64,000 nucleotides of DNA from Clostridia bacterium (GTDB lineage Bacteria; Bacillota; Clostridia; Oscillospirales; Acutalibacteraceae). Both the position numbers and the translations under genes were made by a program. Where the stretch lies: NCBI GenBank assembly GCA_017407995.1, contig JAFQVM010000023.1, positions 53,774 to 117,773 on the forward strand. Reading direction: 5' to 3'. The first letter of the stretch is position 1; each line of letters starts with the position of its first letter. The notes beneath the pieces are model-generated. The model did not search any database. It saw nothing but the letters and a program-made list of their open reading frames with translations, and was not told the origin of the DNA. This document shows, in pieces, positions 1 to 7,070 of this stretch.

Positions 1-2
1 TT

Positions 3-626
3 GTTGACGGGATACCCATGCTTATCAAAGAATATGGCCCACTTCATCCGGTATATAAAGTTTTTCTGTTTGCATATTTTGCCGCAATGGTCGGAATTAT
101 TATCTATACCGCAATAAAGAAAACCGTTGTTTCAAGTAAACATTCCATATTTTTGGCATTCGTTGTTATCGGTAATATCGCAATATGGCTTGTCGAAAAC
201 ATGATTAATTCAAGCTTTGAATTTCTCTCTATTTCTTATATCGTAACTGAAGGACTAATTCTTTTTCTGTATGGTATTTTACAGGATTATGGACTTGCCG
301 ATACTCAGAAAATCTCTGATTCATCCGTAGTCATTCCACCCAAACAAGATGAAAATATTGTATCTTACGAAACTGTCAAATTTTTCAGCAGTGAACAGAT
401 AGACAACATTCTGAATAACTGGAAAGCTGTTGAAACGCTTTCTCAAAGAGAAAAAGAAGTTTTGCGCTTTATTCTTGAAAACAAAAAGAGAAAGGATATA
501 GCTCAAACATTATTTGTTACCGAAAGCACAATCAAAAAACATACATCAGGAATTTTCAGAAAGCTCGAAATAACAAACCGAACAGAGCTTTTTGAAAAAG
601 GGAAGGACTATTGTTCAAACAATTGA
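3..626 (+). CDS. LuxR-type HTH regulator with membrane N-terminus, 5' end outside window
   Basis: The reading frame is open to the left edge, so the first ATG at 18 is probably internal and the gene is cut by the window start. The visible part has at least three hydrophobic segments (roughly residues 15-35, 45-65 and 70-90 from that ATG), a charged linker, and a C-terminal LuxR/GerE helix-turn-helix with the typical LSQREKEVLRFI start and a TESTIKKHTSGIFRKL recognition helix region. Proteins of this layout are membrane-anchored transcription regulators that bind DNA through the C-terminal domain. The ligand or signal cannot be read from the sequence. A strong hairpin terminator follows 18 bases after the stop, so the gene ends its transcription unit. 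It appears to lie outside or at the edge of the accessory island. Confidence 0.8.
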   Translation, partial: VDGIPMLIKEYGPLHPVYKVFLFAYFAAMVGIIIYTAIKKTVVSSKHSIFLAFVVIGNIAIWLVENMINSSFEFLSISYIVTEGLILFLYGILQDYGLADTQKISDSSVVIPPKQDENIVSYETVKFFSSEQIDNILNNWKAVETLSQREKEVLRFILENKKRKDIAQTLFVTESTIKKHTSGIFRKLEITNRTELFEKGKDYCSNN

Positions 627-643
627 CTTTTATACATATTAAG

Positions 644-684
644 CCGTTGCACTTGAATCCGTTTGGTCAGGGTGCAACGGTTTT
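644..684 (+). terminator. Rho-independent terminator after the LuxR-type gene
   Basis: A perfect 9-bp stem (CCGTTGCAC / GTGCAACGG) with a 19-nt loop is followed by TTTT. It lies just downstream of the regulator stop codon. Confidence 0.7.
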
Positions 685-693
685 GTATAAAAC

Positions 694-740
694 AAAAAGC
701 CTCAACAATCAGCGAAAAAAGTTGACTGTCAAGGCTTTTA
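694..740 (-). terminator. Possible terminator of the DUF5412 gene
   Basis: On the minus strand AGCCTTGACA pairs, with two G-T pairs, with TGTTGAGGCT and is followed by TTTTTG. It is placed about 60 bases after the stop of the 799-1155 gene. The loop is long (19 nt), so the call is moderate. Confidence 0.5.
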
Positions 741-798
741 AAATTTTGGTGCGGATGTTCATTAGGGATTATATTATAACTCTTCCCTATAGTGATGA

Positions 799-1155
799 TT
801 AGTCATTTCTGTAATCATATGTATCTGTGGTTACATTTAACTTAATACCATTTATTGTTACGGTGTCTTCATTATTCCATTCAATTACAGCTTCGGTACA
901 GTGATAATTCCAGTATATATTCTTTTCTTTATCGGTATCGTTGTTTTTGACCGAACATAATACGGCATAATCTGTTGTTGCACCGCCATTGTTTAAGTAT
1001 GCAGAAACCGTATATTTACCATCAGGTGAAACTACTTCATGTAACAGTTCTTGCCCGTCTATTCTTTGAATATCAAAGAATGCCCAATTGATAGCATAAG
1101 CTCCAACAGCAATAACAATCAGGATAGGAATAATAACTTTCAGGAACTTCTTCAA
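799..1155 (-). CDS. DUF5412 family small membrane-anchored protein
   Basis: 118 residues. Residues 5-25 form one hydrophobic segment directly after MKKF, consistent with an N-terminal anchor or uncleaved signal. The rest carries the pattern I associate with DUF5412: SPDGKYTVSAYLNNGGATTDYAV, then a KNIYWNY stretch, an alternating strand-forming region and a C-terminal DTYDYR. The SPDGKY stretch resembles a beta-propeller-like sensor strand. Function is unknown in the family. It has its own promoter (1180-1209) and a likely terminator, so it is monocistronic. It sits between the 10-bp tRNA-end repeat at 747 and the restriction-like genes, so it may be island cargo. Confidence 0.7.
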   Translation of the reverse strand: MKKFLKVIIPILIVIAVGAYAINWAFFDIQRIDGQELLHEVVSPDGKYTVSAYLNNGGATTDYAVLCSVKNNDTDKEKNIYWNYHCTEAVIEWNNEDTVTINGIKLNVTTDTYDYRND

Positions 1156-1179
1156 AAAATCACATCCTTATTATTGATA

Positions 1180-1209
1180 ATTATAACATTATACTGCGCA
1201 AAAAATCAA
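1180..1209 (-). promoter_or_regulatory. Putative sigma-A promoter for the DUF5412 gene
   Basis: Minus strand: TTGATT, 18-nt spacer, TATAAT, about 25 bases before the start codon at 1155. Confidence 0.5.
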
Positions 1210-1277
1210 CCCATTAGACGTCTTTGCTGAAAAAGCAGAAAGTGTCATAGTGGGTTACATACTTAAATATAAAGATA

Positions 1278-1325
1278 TAAAAAAATGAGTGTTCATAGGC
1301 AAGTCCCCTATGAATACTCATTTTG
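1278..1325 (-). terminator. Long bidirectional hairpin terminator
   Basis: The arms 1285-1299 and 1307-1321 are 15 bp with one mismatch and a 7-nt loop. On the minus strand the hairpin runs into seven T residues; on the plus strand into four. It could end transcripts coming from the ATPase gene through the repeat array. The hairpin can be read as a short peptide on the minus strand, but the symmetry and T run argue for an RNA element. Confidence 0.6.
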
Positions 1326-1360
1326 GCAAAGGTAGACGATTTTAATACAATTTTTGTATT

Positions 1361-1580
1361 TTTTCCACATATGCCATTTTTCTTTAATTTTCCCGAACTT
1401 TTTTCCACGTAGCTGTTCTTTACACCTAAAAAAAACACCGATTTTTTCCACGTAGCTGTTTTCTCACATCAAAAATGTTGCGGTTTTTTCCACGGAGGTA
1501 TTTTTGCGCCTTGAAAATGAACCTGTTTTTTCCACGGAGGTGTTTTTGTGCCTCAAAAATGCCACAACTTTTTCCACGGC
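1361..1580 (-). repeat. Degenerate ~42-bp tandem repeat array, decayed coding-like
   Basis: The core TTTTTCCACG (plus strand) recurs with CCAC at 1365, 1405, 1448, 1490, 1532 and 1574, giving spacings of 40, 43, 42, 42 and 42 bases. On the minus strand 42 bases equal 14 codons, and the units translate to copies like RHKNTSVEKTG, RRKNTSVEKTA, ENSYVEKI and VKNSYVEKS. The frame is interrupted by a TGA where an Arg codon would fit and by a one-base shift in an eight-T run. This looks like the wreck of a repetitive coding region or a dispersed noncoding repeat. I recognise no function. Confidence 0.6.
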
Positions 1581-1723
1581 GTTGCAAAAACAGTTTTTTT
1601 CATTTCTGCACTTTTTACCGCTTTCATTTTCGAGTTTTACCATATTTTCGATATTTTCCAAAAACTCAAAAATATGTACCGCGGAGTGATTTTTACAGTC
1701 AAATCATACTATTCGCTGCATTT

Positions 1724-3634
1724 TTATACATCCATCTTAAGTTGTTTTGCTTCTTTGAGTGCTTGTTCAACAATGCTTTCTTGATCTAATGCATTGTAAT
1801 GCTCCTGTAGTCTTTGACGCAGTCTAAAAAGTTTTCCGGTTGCGGTTTCAACAAGATGCCCATATGTCACAGCATGAATCCTGCCACTGGATGTTTCTTT
1901 TTCCGGGTCAATATCACCGAGTTTTGTTCCAACAACATAAGCATCTATTGTTGCAGAACTATGAAGAACTGCGGATTTACGAATCTGGCGAACATAATAT
2001 TCAACCTGCGAAACTTCGTCACTGGTTATTTCAAACCCGCCTCGTTTAACTTCAATGATTAGTATCTGATCGGGTTTCATTATATCACCAGAAGCATGAT
2101 CAACCCTATCTGTACAAACTGCTTTTATTGAATACTTTTTGAGACAAACAATATCAGGTCTACGTCTCGGATTTTCAATCATTTCTAAATCATAATCCTC
2201 CTCTTTGAAAAGCTCTTTCACTACAGTTGTCAAAGCTGAATTTGAAACGAACATTGGGGAGTCGTACTGTGCACCGAACAACCATCTTGAATTCAAAACT
2301 AGCGGATGAAGTGTATGAAGTTCTTCCGTATTCTTATCGTTGTAAATTCTTTCAATAGCTTCTACAACAACAATTCGCTTATCTATTTCTCCAATTACAG
2401 TAGCAATATCGTCTACATCCCAGGTGTTCAGAATATCCGCCAGCTTGTCAATTTGATCAGCAGACATTTGTGCCAATTGGCTTAAAAGTATTTCACCTTT
2501 TTTAGCCTTTTCGATTGAAATCACGGCTCCAACCGCACTATGCAGATATTCTGGCGATATCACTGGATTATCTTCAGTCACCTTTTCAATAAACGCTGAA
2601 ACATTTCGCTGTCCTGTAATATTAAGTGTTTCCAATTCATCTCTGGCATCACGAATAACATCAAGTCGAACCTCACTGATGTGTTCCTTCATGACAGTCT
2701 TAATAAAAATATCAACTTCTCGCTTGATACACTGATAAACGCTTGACATATTAGAAGAATCAACAAAGCCGCTCCAATCAGGAAGAACTTCATCTATAAG
2801 ATCATCCGTCTTAATAATTATCGTATACCGTTTTGCAGCTTTGAAACGACCATCTAAAAAAGTAGTTTTGCCATATGTCCACGAGGGTTGACCAACGAGT
2901 CGACCTGATATCCAAAACGCAATGCCATGTTGTTGTGATTTAGCCGCTGTTTTTTCGGAATCAATAACAATCATAGATAATGTGGCTTTTGTATCTGTCG
3001 TAAATTCTTTTTTAGAAACAACTCCTCGATGTTGTGATAAATCAATTTTATTCCCATTTATTTTCACAACAAATTTGGGATCGTATAAAAATCTCGCAGA
3101 AAGAATGTCAGTCATAGCATCCGCATCAGGTAAATGCCTTTTAACGGAAGCTCGTATTTTAGTTCCATGACCAGTTCTGGGTTCAGTTGTATGCCTGAAA
3201 ATTTTAAACGGAGCATCTCCGTGAGAAACGGCAATATCATAAATGTTGCATTGACCGTCTTTCCAAGTTTCAACGATGTAGCTGTTTGAAAAGCATAACA
3301 TTCCATGACGACCAATACCATTACGTCCGTAAGCAATTCTTTTTGTCATATCTACTTCGGGCGGAAAAGACACTTCCTTACCTTGACGCTTTTGCCGATC
3401 GTAATTGAGCGTCATCCACCTACTGCGAAATTCTTCATCTGTCATTCCAGTGCCATCATCTTCTACAATGATCTCTTCGTCTTCTTTATAAGGAATAGTA
3501 ATGCTCACGTTATGAGCACCTGCATCCCATGCATTCGCAACAAATTCTGTTAACGCAATATCGTTATTGGAAGTGATAGATTTATTGTTTCTGAATATAT
3601 AATTTTCCTCAAAATAAACCATGCTATTATCCAT
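1724..3634 (-). CDS. GHKL (MORC/MutL-like) ATPase with C-terminal PD-(D/E)XK-like nuclease domain
   Basis: 636 residues. The N-terminus is a GHKL ATP-binding fold: E30, N34 and D37 in the N box (EFVANAWDAG), DDGTGM at 59-64, and a GRNGIGRHG lid motif at about 103-111. This is the Hsp90/MutL/MORC type rather than a histidine kinase. The C-terminus shows PD at about 493-494, EVK at about 528-530 and QVEYYV at about 543-548, matching the order of PD-(D/E)XK motifs II, III and IV. Prokaryotic MORC/MutL-like ATPases are known in restriction-modification operons, where ATP-driven conformational change is thought to control DNA cutting. Here the gene faces away from an unknown gene and shares a locus with a C5 methyltransferase. 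The start is supported by GGGAGGG 6 bases upstream and by a promoter at 3664-3692. A restriction or other defence role is inferred. Confidence 0.75.
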   Translation of the reverse strand: MDNSMVYFEENYIFRNNKSITSNNDIALTEFVANAWDAGAHNVSITIPYKEDEEIIVEDDGTGMTDEEFRSRWMTLNYDRQKRQGKEVSFPPEVDMTKRIAYGRNGIGRHGMLCFSNSYIVETWKDGQCNIYDIAVSHGDAPFKIFRHTTEPRTGHGTKIRASVKRHLPDADAMTDILSARFLYDPKFVVKINGNKIDLSQHRGVVSKKEFTTDTKATLSMIVIDSEKTAAKSQQHGIAFWISGRLVGQPSWTYGKTTFLDGRFKAAKRYTIIIKTDDLIDEVLPDWSGFVDSSNMSSVYQCIKREVDIFIKTVMKEHISEVRLDVIRDARDELETLNITGQRNVSAFIEKVTEDNPVISPEYLHSAVGAVISIEKAKKGEILLSQLAQMSADQIDKLADILNTWDVDDIATVIGEIDKRIVVVEAIERIYNDKNTEELHTLHPLVLNSRWLFGAQYDSPMFVSNSALTTVVKELFKEEDYDLEMIENPRRRPDIVCLKKYSIKAVCTDRVDHASGDIMKPDQILIIEVKRGGFEITSDEVSQVEYYVRQIRKSAVLHSSATIDAYVVGTKLGDIDPEKETSSGRIHAVTYGHLVETATGKLFRLRQRLQEHYNALDQESIVEQALKEAKQLKMDV

Positions 3635-3663
3635 AATATCCCTCCCGAAACGTGTTTTTTCTT

Positions 3664-3692
3664 ATTATAACCTGTGATATGATTTTTTTCAA
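3664..3692 (-). promoter_or_regulatory. Sigma-A promoter for the GHKL ATPase gene
   Basis: Minus strand TTGAAA, 17-nt spacer, TATAAT, about 25 bases before the start. The -35 region reads TTGAAAAAAA, as in the methyltransferase promoter at 6323-6351. Confidence 0.7.
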
Positions 3693-3813
3693 TACATTCC
3701 ACAGAAAGCTTTTGCATTAATATAATCTTGCGCATTGTTAATAAACACAAGTCCGATTTTATTGAAATAACATTAAGTATATTTTCTAAAATGTAGAAAT
3801 TTGTGTTTTTTTA

Positions 3814-3842
3814 TTGTAAAAAAATGTTTAGCTTGATATAAT
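3814..3842 (+). promoter_or_regulatory. Promoter for the unknown restriction-locus gene
   Basis: TTGTAA, 17-nt spacer, TATAAT with an extended TGA before the -10. The predicted leader to the ATG at 4031 is about 180 bases. The stretch 3635-4030 otherwise holds only this divergent promoter pair and AT-rich leader. Confidence 0.6.
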
Positions 3843-4030
3843 CAAATTGTAAAATATCAATAGTTCGAATAACACACAAAAAATTGTTTTAAAAAATCTT
3901 CCGAACCTCATGCTCTGTATAGGAACGATTTTAGAACAAATGCTTTTTGCAACACCTGAAAAAACTGATGATACTATTGAGAACCAAACAAAAAAACATT
4001 CCCAAATAATTATTATAGGAGGAAATATAT

Positions 4031-5128
4031 ATGCCTGTTGACGATAGAAATACCAGGGTAACGAATATTCTAGAAGATTTTTTTGAATCTGCAACAAACG
4101 AACATATTGTAATTAATGAAGATGATTATAAAAATGAATTAGATCAACTTTTTGCAACTTCAGCGTGGGGATTTAGAGAAATTTTACTAGTTGTTTTGGT
4201 TGCTATGAAATTAGATCCAAGTTTCAAAGCATCAACCGGGTTGTATGATTGTAGTCCCAGAGCCATATACGAAGGACCTATCAAAGAGTTCTTGATAGAG
4301 AAGAATATTCCGCACAGAAAATCTGGACCACTAAATGTCGCAAAAGCTACCGTTGGTCTTGATATTACCTGGGCAGCTCAACGTCGACCTGCATACGTTG
4401 CAGAACAGGTCGTAAATTTAGTTAATTACCTTGAAACTCCCGATGAAGGTAAAGATGTAAGAATAAATAGTTTAGGAATTTCGTTGATGAAACGATTAAT
4501 TGCCGAAACGATCCGTGTAGGAGAACTTTCCGTTACCATTGAGCGCACTTCTGATCCTAATCATCTTTACAATTTATGTTATCGATTAACTGTGGAAACA
4601 CCTGATTCAGGTAATACGCCTCAAAAGATTTCTGCATTTCTTTTAAAAAACTATCATAGATATATTTTTTCTAGTGTTACTGTTACCGGAGAAGAAGATA
4701 GAGCCTCTGTCACTAGTACTACCAGTAAAAAGCCAGGAGATGTTAACGAAGAAAATCTCGAAAAAATACTGAAAGTATATGAGGTAACTGTAAAAAAATT
4801 TGATATTGCACGGATTCGCGATTCATACGATTGTATATCTGTATACAATGATAACAATGGCACAAATATTCACGAAGTTATAGTTGTTTGTCGACCAGAA
4901 GATTGTCCTGATGATATGGAACCTAGTGGACTTTGTGGATATATGGGACATTTCAAATACCAAGATATAGTGTATTACTATTGGAATATTTTTGAATGGT
5001 ATGCGAATACTTTGCAAAGAATGACAGATGAAGGTCGTATGGCTTTTTATATGGATCTTAATAACTATATAAATGAAATTAACACATCCGAAACTGTAAA
5101 ACGTCTCTGGCACGCATTACATAGTTAA
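4031..5128 (+). CDS. Unknown protein of the restriction-like locus (candidate endonuclease or specificity partner)
   Basis: 365 residues, soluble, no signal peptide or membrane segment. The start is fixed by ATAGGAGG 8 bases upstream. The most family-like stretch is about residues 74-120, containing SPRAIYEGPIKEFL, a KSGPLN turn and AQRRPAYVAEQVV. The middle (about 225-240) is Ser/Thr-rich and probably a linker; the C-terminal third has a CRPEDCPDDM region and an aromatic YYYWNIFEWY helix. From memory this resembles DUF4928-type proteins seen beside cytosine methyltransferases, but I cannot confirm that. It lies between a GHKL ATPase gene and a convergent C5 methyltransferase, sharing a bidirectional terminator with the latter. 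I cannot see a convincing PD-(D/E)XK or HNH signature, so a nuclease role is only an inference. Confidence 0.55.
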   Translation: MPVDDRNTRVTNILEDFFESATNEHIVINEDDYKNELDQLFATSAWGFREILLVVLVAMKLDPSFKASTGLYDCSPRAIYEGPIKEFLIEKNIPHRKSGPLNVAKATVGLDITWAAQRRPAYVAEQVVNLVNYLETPDEGKDVRINSLGISLMKRLIAETIRVGELSVTIERTSDPNHLYNLCYRLTVETPDSGNTPQKISAFLLKNYHRYIFSSVTVTGEEDRASVTSTTSKKPGDVNEENLEKILKVYEVTVKKFDIARIRDSYDCISVYNDNNGTNIHEVIVVCRPEDCPDDMEPSGLCGYMGHFKYQDIVYYYWNIFEWYANTLQRMTDEGRMAFYMDLNNYINEINTSETVKRLWHALHS

Positions 5129-5133
5129 TAAAG

Positions 5134-5172
5134 TACGGAGCATCAACGCTTTAGGTTGATGCTCCGTATTTT
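5134..5172. terminator. Bidirectional terminator between convergent genes
   Basis: The stem TACGGAGCATCAAC / GTTGATGCTCCGTA has a short loop and T-rich flanks. It separates the plus-strand unknown gene (stop 5128) and the minus-strand methyltransferase (stop 5171). Confidence 0.75.
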
Positions 5173-6232
5173 ATGATTCATTTAAATATTTCACAACAGC
5201 ATTTGCAATTACTTCAGCTAACTTACAAGGGACAGCATTACCAATTTGAGTGTATATTTTTCCTTTGTTACCACAAAAAATATAGTCATCGGGAAAGGAT
5301 TGTATCCTCTTTGCTTCACTGATACTAATTCTTCTTAAACGCGAAGGTGCTTGTTTGAACTCTGGATTAATGGTTCCATCTAATAATCCCTTATGATACT
5401 GAACAACCCAATTTTCAACTGCCGAACCGTACAAATAATCATCATCAACAAAAGGAGTTTTGTTTCCTCCCATAGAAGCTGGCAAAGTGTTTGAATACCC
5501 ATCAATATCGATTGGTCTTCCTTGACCATTAAAATACATTCCAGAATATGGGGATTTTCGCATAATCGGACGGGTTGTAAATGTGATTTTCGCAGTACAT
5601 GTGTTAGGGTTTTTTTCTGTTCCCGCAGGACCTAATGATCTTAGCAGTTCCCGTATTGTTAATGCAGGTTCTTTTTGAGTTTCAATTAATCTCTGCATCT
5701 CATCCTTATTAAAAGAAATGGTATTTTTAATTCCAATAAAAAACACTCGTTCTCTTTTTTGCGATACTCCATAGTGAGTTGCATTTAACACAAATGGATG
5801 ACAAACATAGCCTAATTCTTCTGCTTTTTCAAAATACTTTCGCCTAACCGGCTCCCATTTTTCTAAAGTAGCTAGGGCTTTAACGTTTTCCATAACAAAA
5901 ACTTTTGGATTAACTTTTTCTACAACATTTAAAAATGTAAAAATCAAATTACTTCTTGTGTCTTGTGGGTCCATTTTACCTGCAACAGAAAAACCTTGAC
6001 ATGGAGGACCGCCAAAAACAATATCAGTTCCTTGGTATGAATCAAGTGTAGATAAAATATCGAGAATATTAGCATTAACCATTACATCTGTTTTTCTATT
6101 AGCTCTATAGGTTTCAGCAGCTTCTTTCATTAATTCATTTGCAAAAACGATATTAATACCTGCTCTCTCAAAGCCAATATCCATACCACCTGCACCAGTA
6201 AATAAAGATATCGCTGTTAAAGGTTTTACCAT
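5171..6232 (-). CDS. DNA (cytosine-5-)-methyltransferase
   Basis: 353 residues from the chosen ATG at 6232, preceded by AGGAG at 6241-6245; an upstream in-frame ATG at 6301 has no ribosome site and lies near the promoter, so it is less likely. All C5-methyltransferase motifs are present in order: FTGAGGMDIGF (I), GGPPCQGFSVAG with the catalytic Cys (IV), FVMENVKAL (VI), QKRERVFFIG (VIII) and QIGNAVPCKL (X). The target-recognition region lies between VIII and X, around the TLPASMGGNKTP segment. The enzyme transfers methyl from SAM to C5 of cytosine in a specific site, here probably protecting host DNA from the linked GHKL-nuclease protein or the 4031-5128 product. The recognition site cannot be read from sequence. 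It has its own strong promoter. Confidence 0.95.
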   Translation of the reverse strand: MVKPLTAISLFTGAGGMDIGFERAGINIVFANELMKEAAETYRANRKTDVMVNANILDILSTLDSYQGTDIVFGGPPCQGFSVAGKMDPQDTRSNLIFTFLNVVEKVNPKVFVMENVKALATLEKWEPVRRKYFEKAEELGYVCHPFVLNATHYGVSQKRERVFFIGIKNTISFNKDEMQRLIETQKEPALTIRELLRSLGPAGTEKNPNTCTAKITFTTRPIMRKSPYSGMYFNGQGRPIDIDGYSNTLPASMGGNKTPFVDDDYLYGSAVENWVVQYHKGLLDGTINPEFKQAPSRLRRISISEAKRIQSFPDDYIFCGNKGKIYTQIGNAVPCKLAEVIANAVVKYLNES

Positions 6233-6322
6233 AAAAATAACTCCTAACTTTTTTGTGTTTAGGTGTATTATATATTTTTTATTATCCCATAAAACGGACA
6301 TAATTGATATTATTGGTTAGTA

Positions 6323-6351
6323 ATTATATCATAAAAACTCGTTTTTTTCAA
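6323..6351 (-). promoter_or_regulatory. Sigma-A promoter of the C5 methyltransferase
   Basis: Minus strand TTGAAA, 17-nt spacer, TATAAT with extended TGA. It gives an approximately 85-base leader to the ATG at 6232 and closely resembles the ATPase-gene promoter in its -35 region. Confidence 0.75.
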
Positions 6352-6471
6352 CAATAAGAATTTATCAATTATCTATTTTTAAAACTCGAGCCAATATTTT
6401 TTATTAACAATTTGTTATCTGGACTTCCGAGCGGAGTGACGGTATAGTACCGTACTGCTAGGAGGTGAACT

Positions 6472-6750
6472 ATGAGAAGTATACTTGAAGAAATGTGGTA
6501 CGGAAATCTGAATCCGCAGGAGCAAAGCACCGAGGGACACAAAGAAACACAGCGGTTACTCAGCTTAATGGGACGAAACCGTGATGAGCTATGTAGCACC
6601 CTCACGGAAAGTCAAAAACTCACTTTGGAAAAATATGATGATTGTCTCAATGAGATGAACAGCATAATCGAGCGAGATATTTTTATTCATGCTTTCAGCC
6701 TCGGCGGAAGAATTATGCTTGAGGTGTTAACCGACCGCATAAAAGATTAA
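6472..6750 (+). CDS. DUF6809 family small protein
   Basis: 92 residues beginning MRSILEEMWYGNLNPQE, a start I associate with DUF6809, a family of small soluble proteins frequent on Clostridial integrative elements. The rest is helical with a central charged region and a C-terminal SLGGRIMLEVL helix. Start support is GGAGG followed by TGAACT and ATG. The gene stands alone, with a hairpin terminator after it. Function is unknown. Its value here is as a mobile-element marker between the methyltransferase and the recombinase genes. Confidence 0.7.
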   Translation: MRSILEEMWYGNLNPQEQSTEGHKETQRLLSLMGRNRDELCSTLTESQKLTLEKYDDCLNEMNSIIERDIFIHAFSLGGRIMLEVLTDRIKD

Positions 6751-6769
6751 TACAACCACAACAGAAAAT

Positions 6770-6798
6770 ACCGTTGCAAACTTTGCAGCGGTGTTTTT
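6770..6798 (+). terminator. Terminator after DUF6809 gene
   Basis: ACCGTTGCAAA / TTTGCAGCGGT hairpin (one G-T pair) followed by GTTTTTGG. Confidence 0.65.
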
Positions 6799-6817
6799 GG
6801 TTGTATTGCCAAACAAT

Positions 6818-6994
6818 TCATTTCAAGCTTTCGGCTGAATAAAACATACCTTCAATCATCAGTTCTTGAAAGAGTTTCTCTTTTTGCCAGGGTGTAAGCT
6901 TGCTGATAGATTTCAATGCAGTATAAACATCCTTTTTAGCTTCTAAATATTCATCTGAAAATTCTACATCCAAAGATAATTTTGCTTCATTCAT
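6818..6994 (-). CDS. Small acidic hypothetical protein downstream of the recombinase
   Basis: 58 residues starting MNEAKLSLDVEF. AAGGAGG lies 7 bases before the ATG at 6994, which is preferred over the GTG 9 bases upstream. The protein is helical and charged with LTPWQKEKLFQELMIEGMFY in the C-terminal half; there is no signal or membrane segment. It follows the serine recombinase on the same strand (gap about 75 bases) and may be cotranscribed. I do not recognise a family; similar small ORFs occur beside recombinase genes on Firmicute elements, and a regulatory or directionality role would be speculation. Confidence 0.6.
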   Translation of the reverse strand: MNEAKLSLDVEFSDEYLEAKKDVYTALKSISKLTPWQKEKLFQELMIEGMFYSAESLK

Positions 6995-7070
6995 TGTTAG
7001 CACCTCCTTTTTGTTATATTGTATTATTCTTTATTGTTATCCACAAGACGATAAACGTATCATTTTCGCA

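Noticed and set aside
1361-1580. CRISPR array
   Set aside because: The repeated core is short and degenerate, whole 42-bp units are similar rather than alternating with unique spacers, and no cas gene is present.
3910-4041. 43-codon plus-strand ORF ahead of the 4031 gene, as a possible controller (C protein)
   Set aside because: It overlaps the start of the larger gene, lacks a ribosome site and shows no helix-turn-helix pattern.
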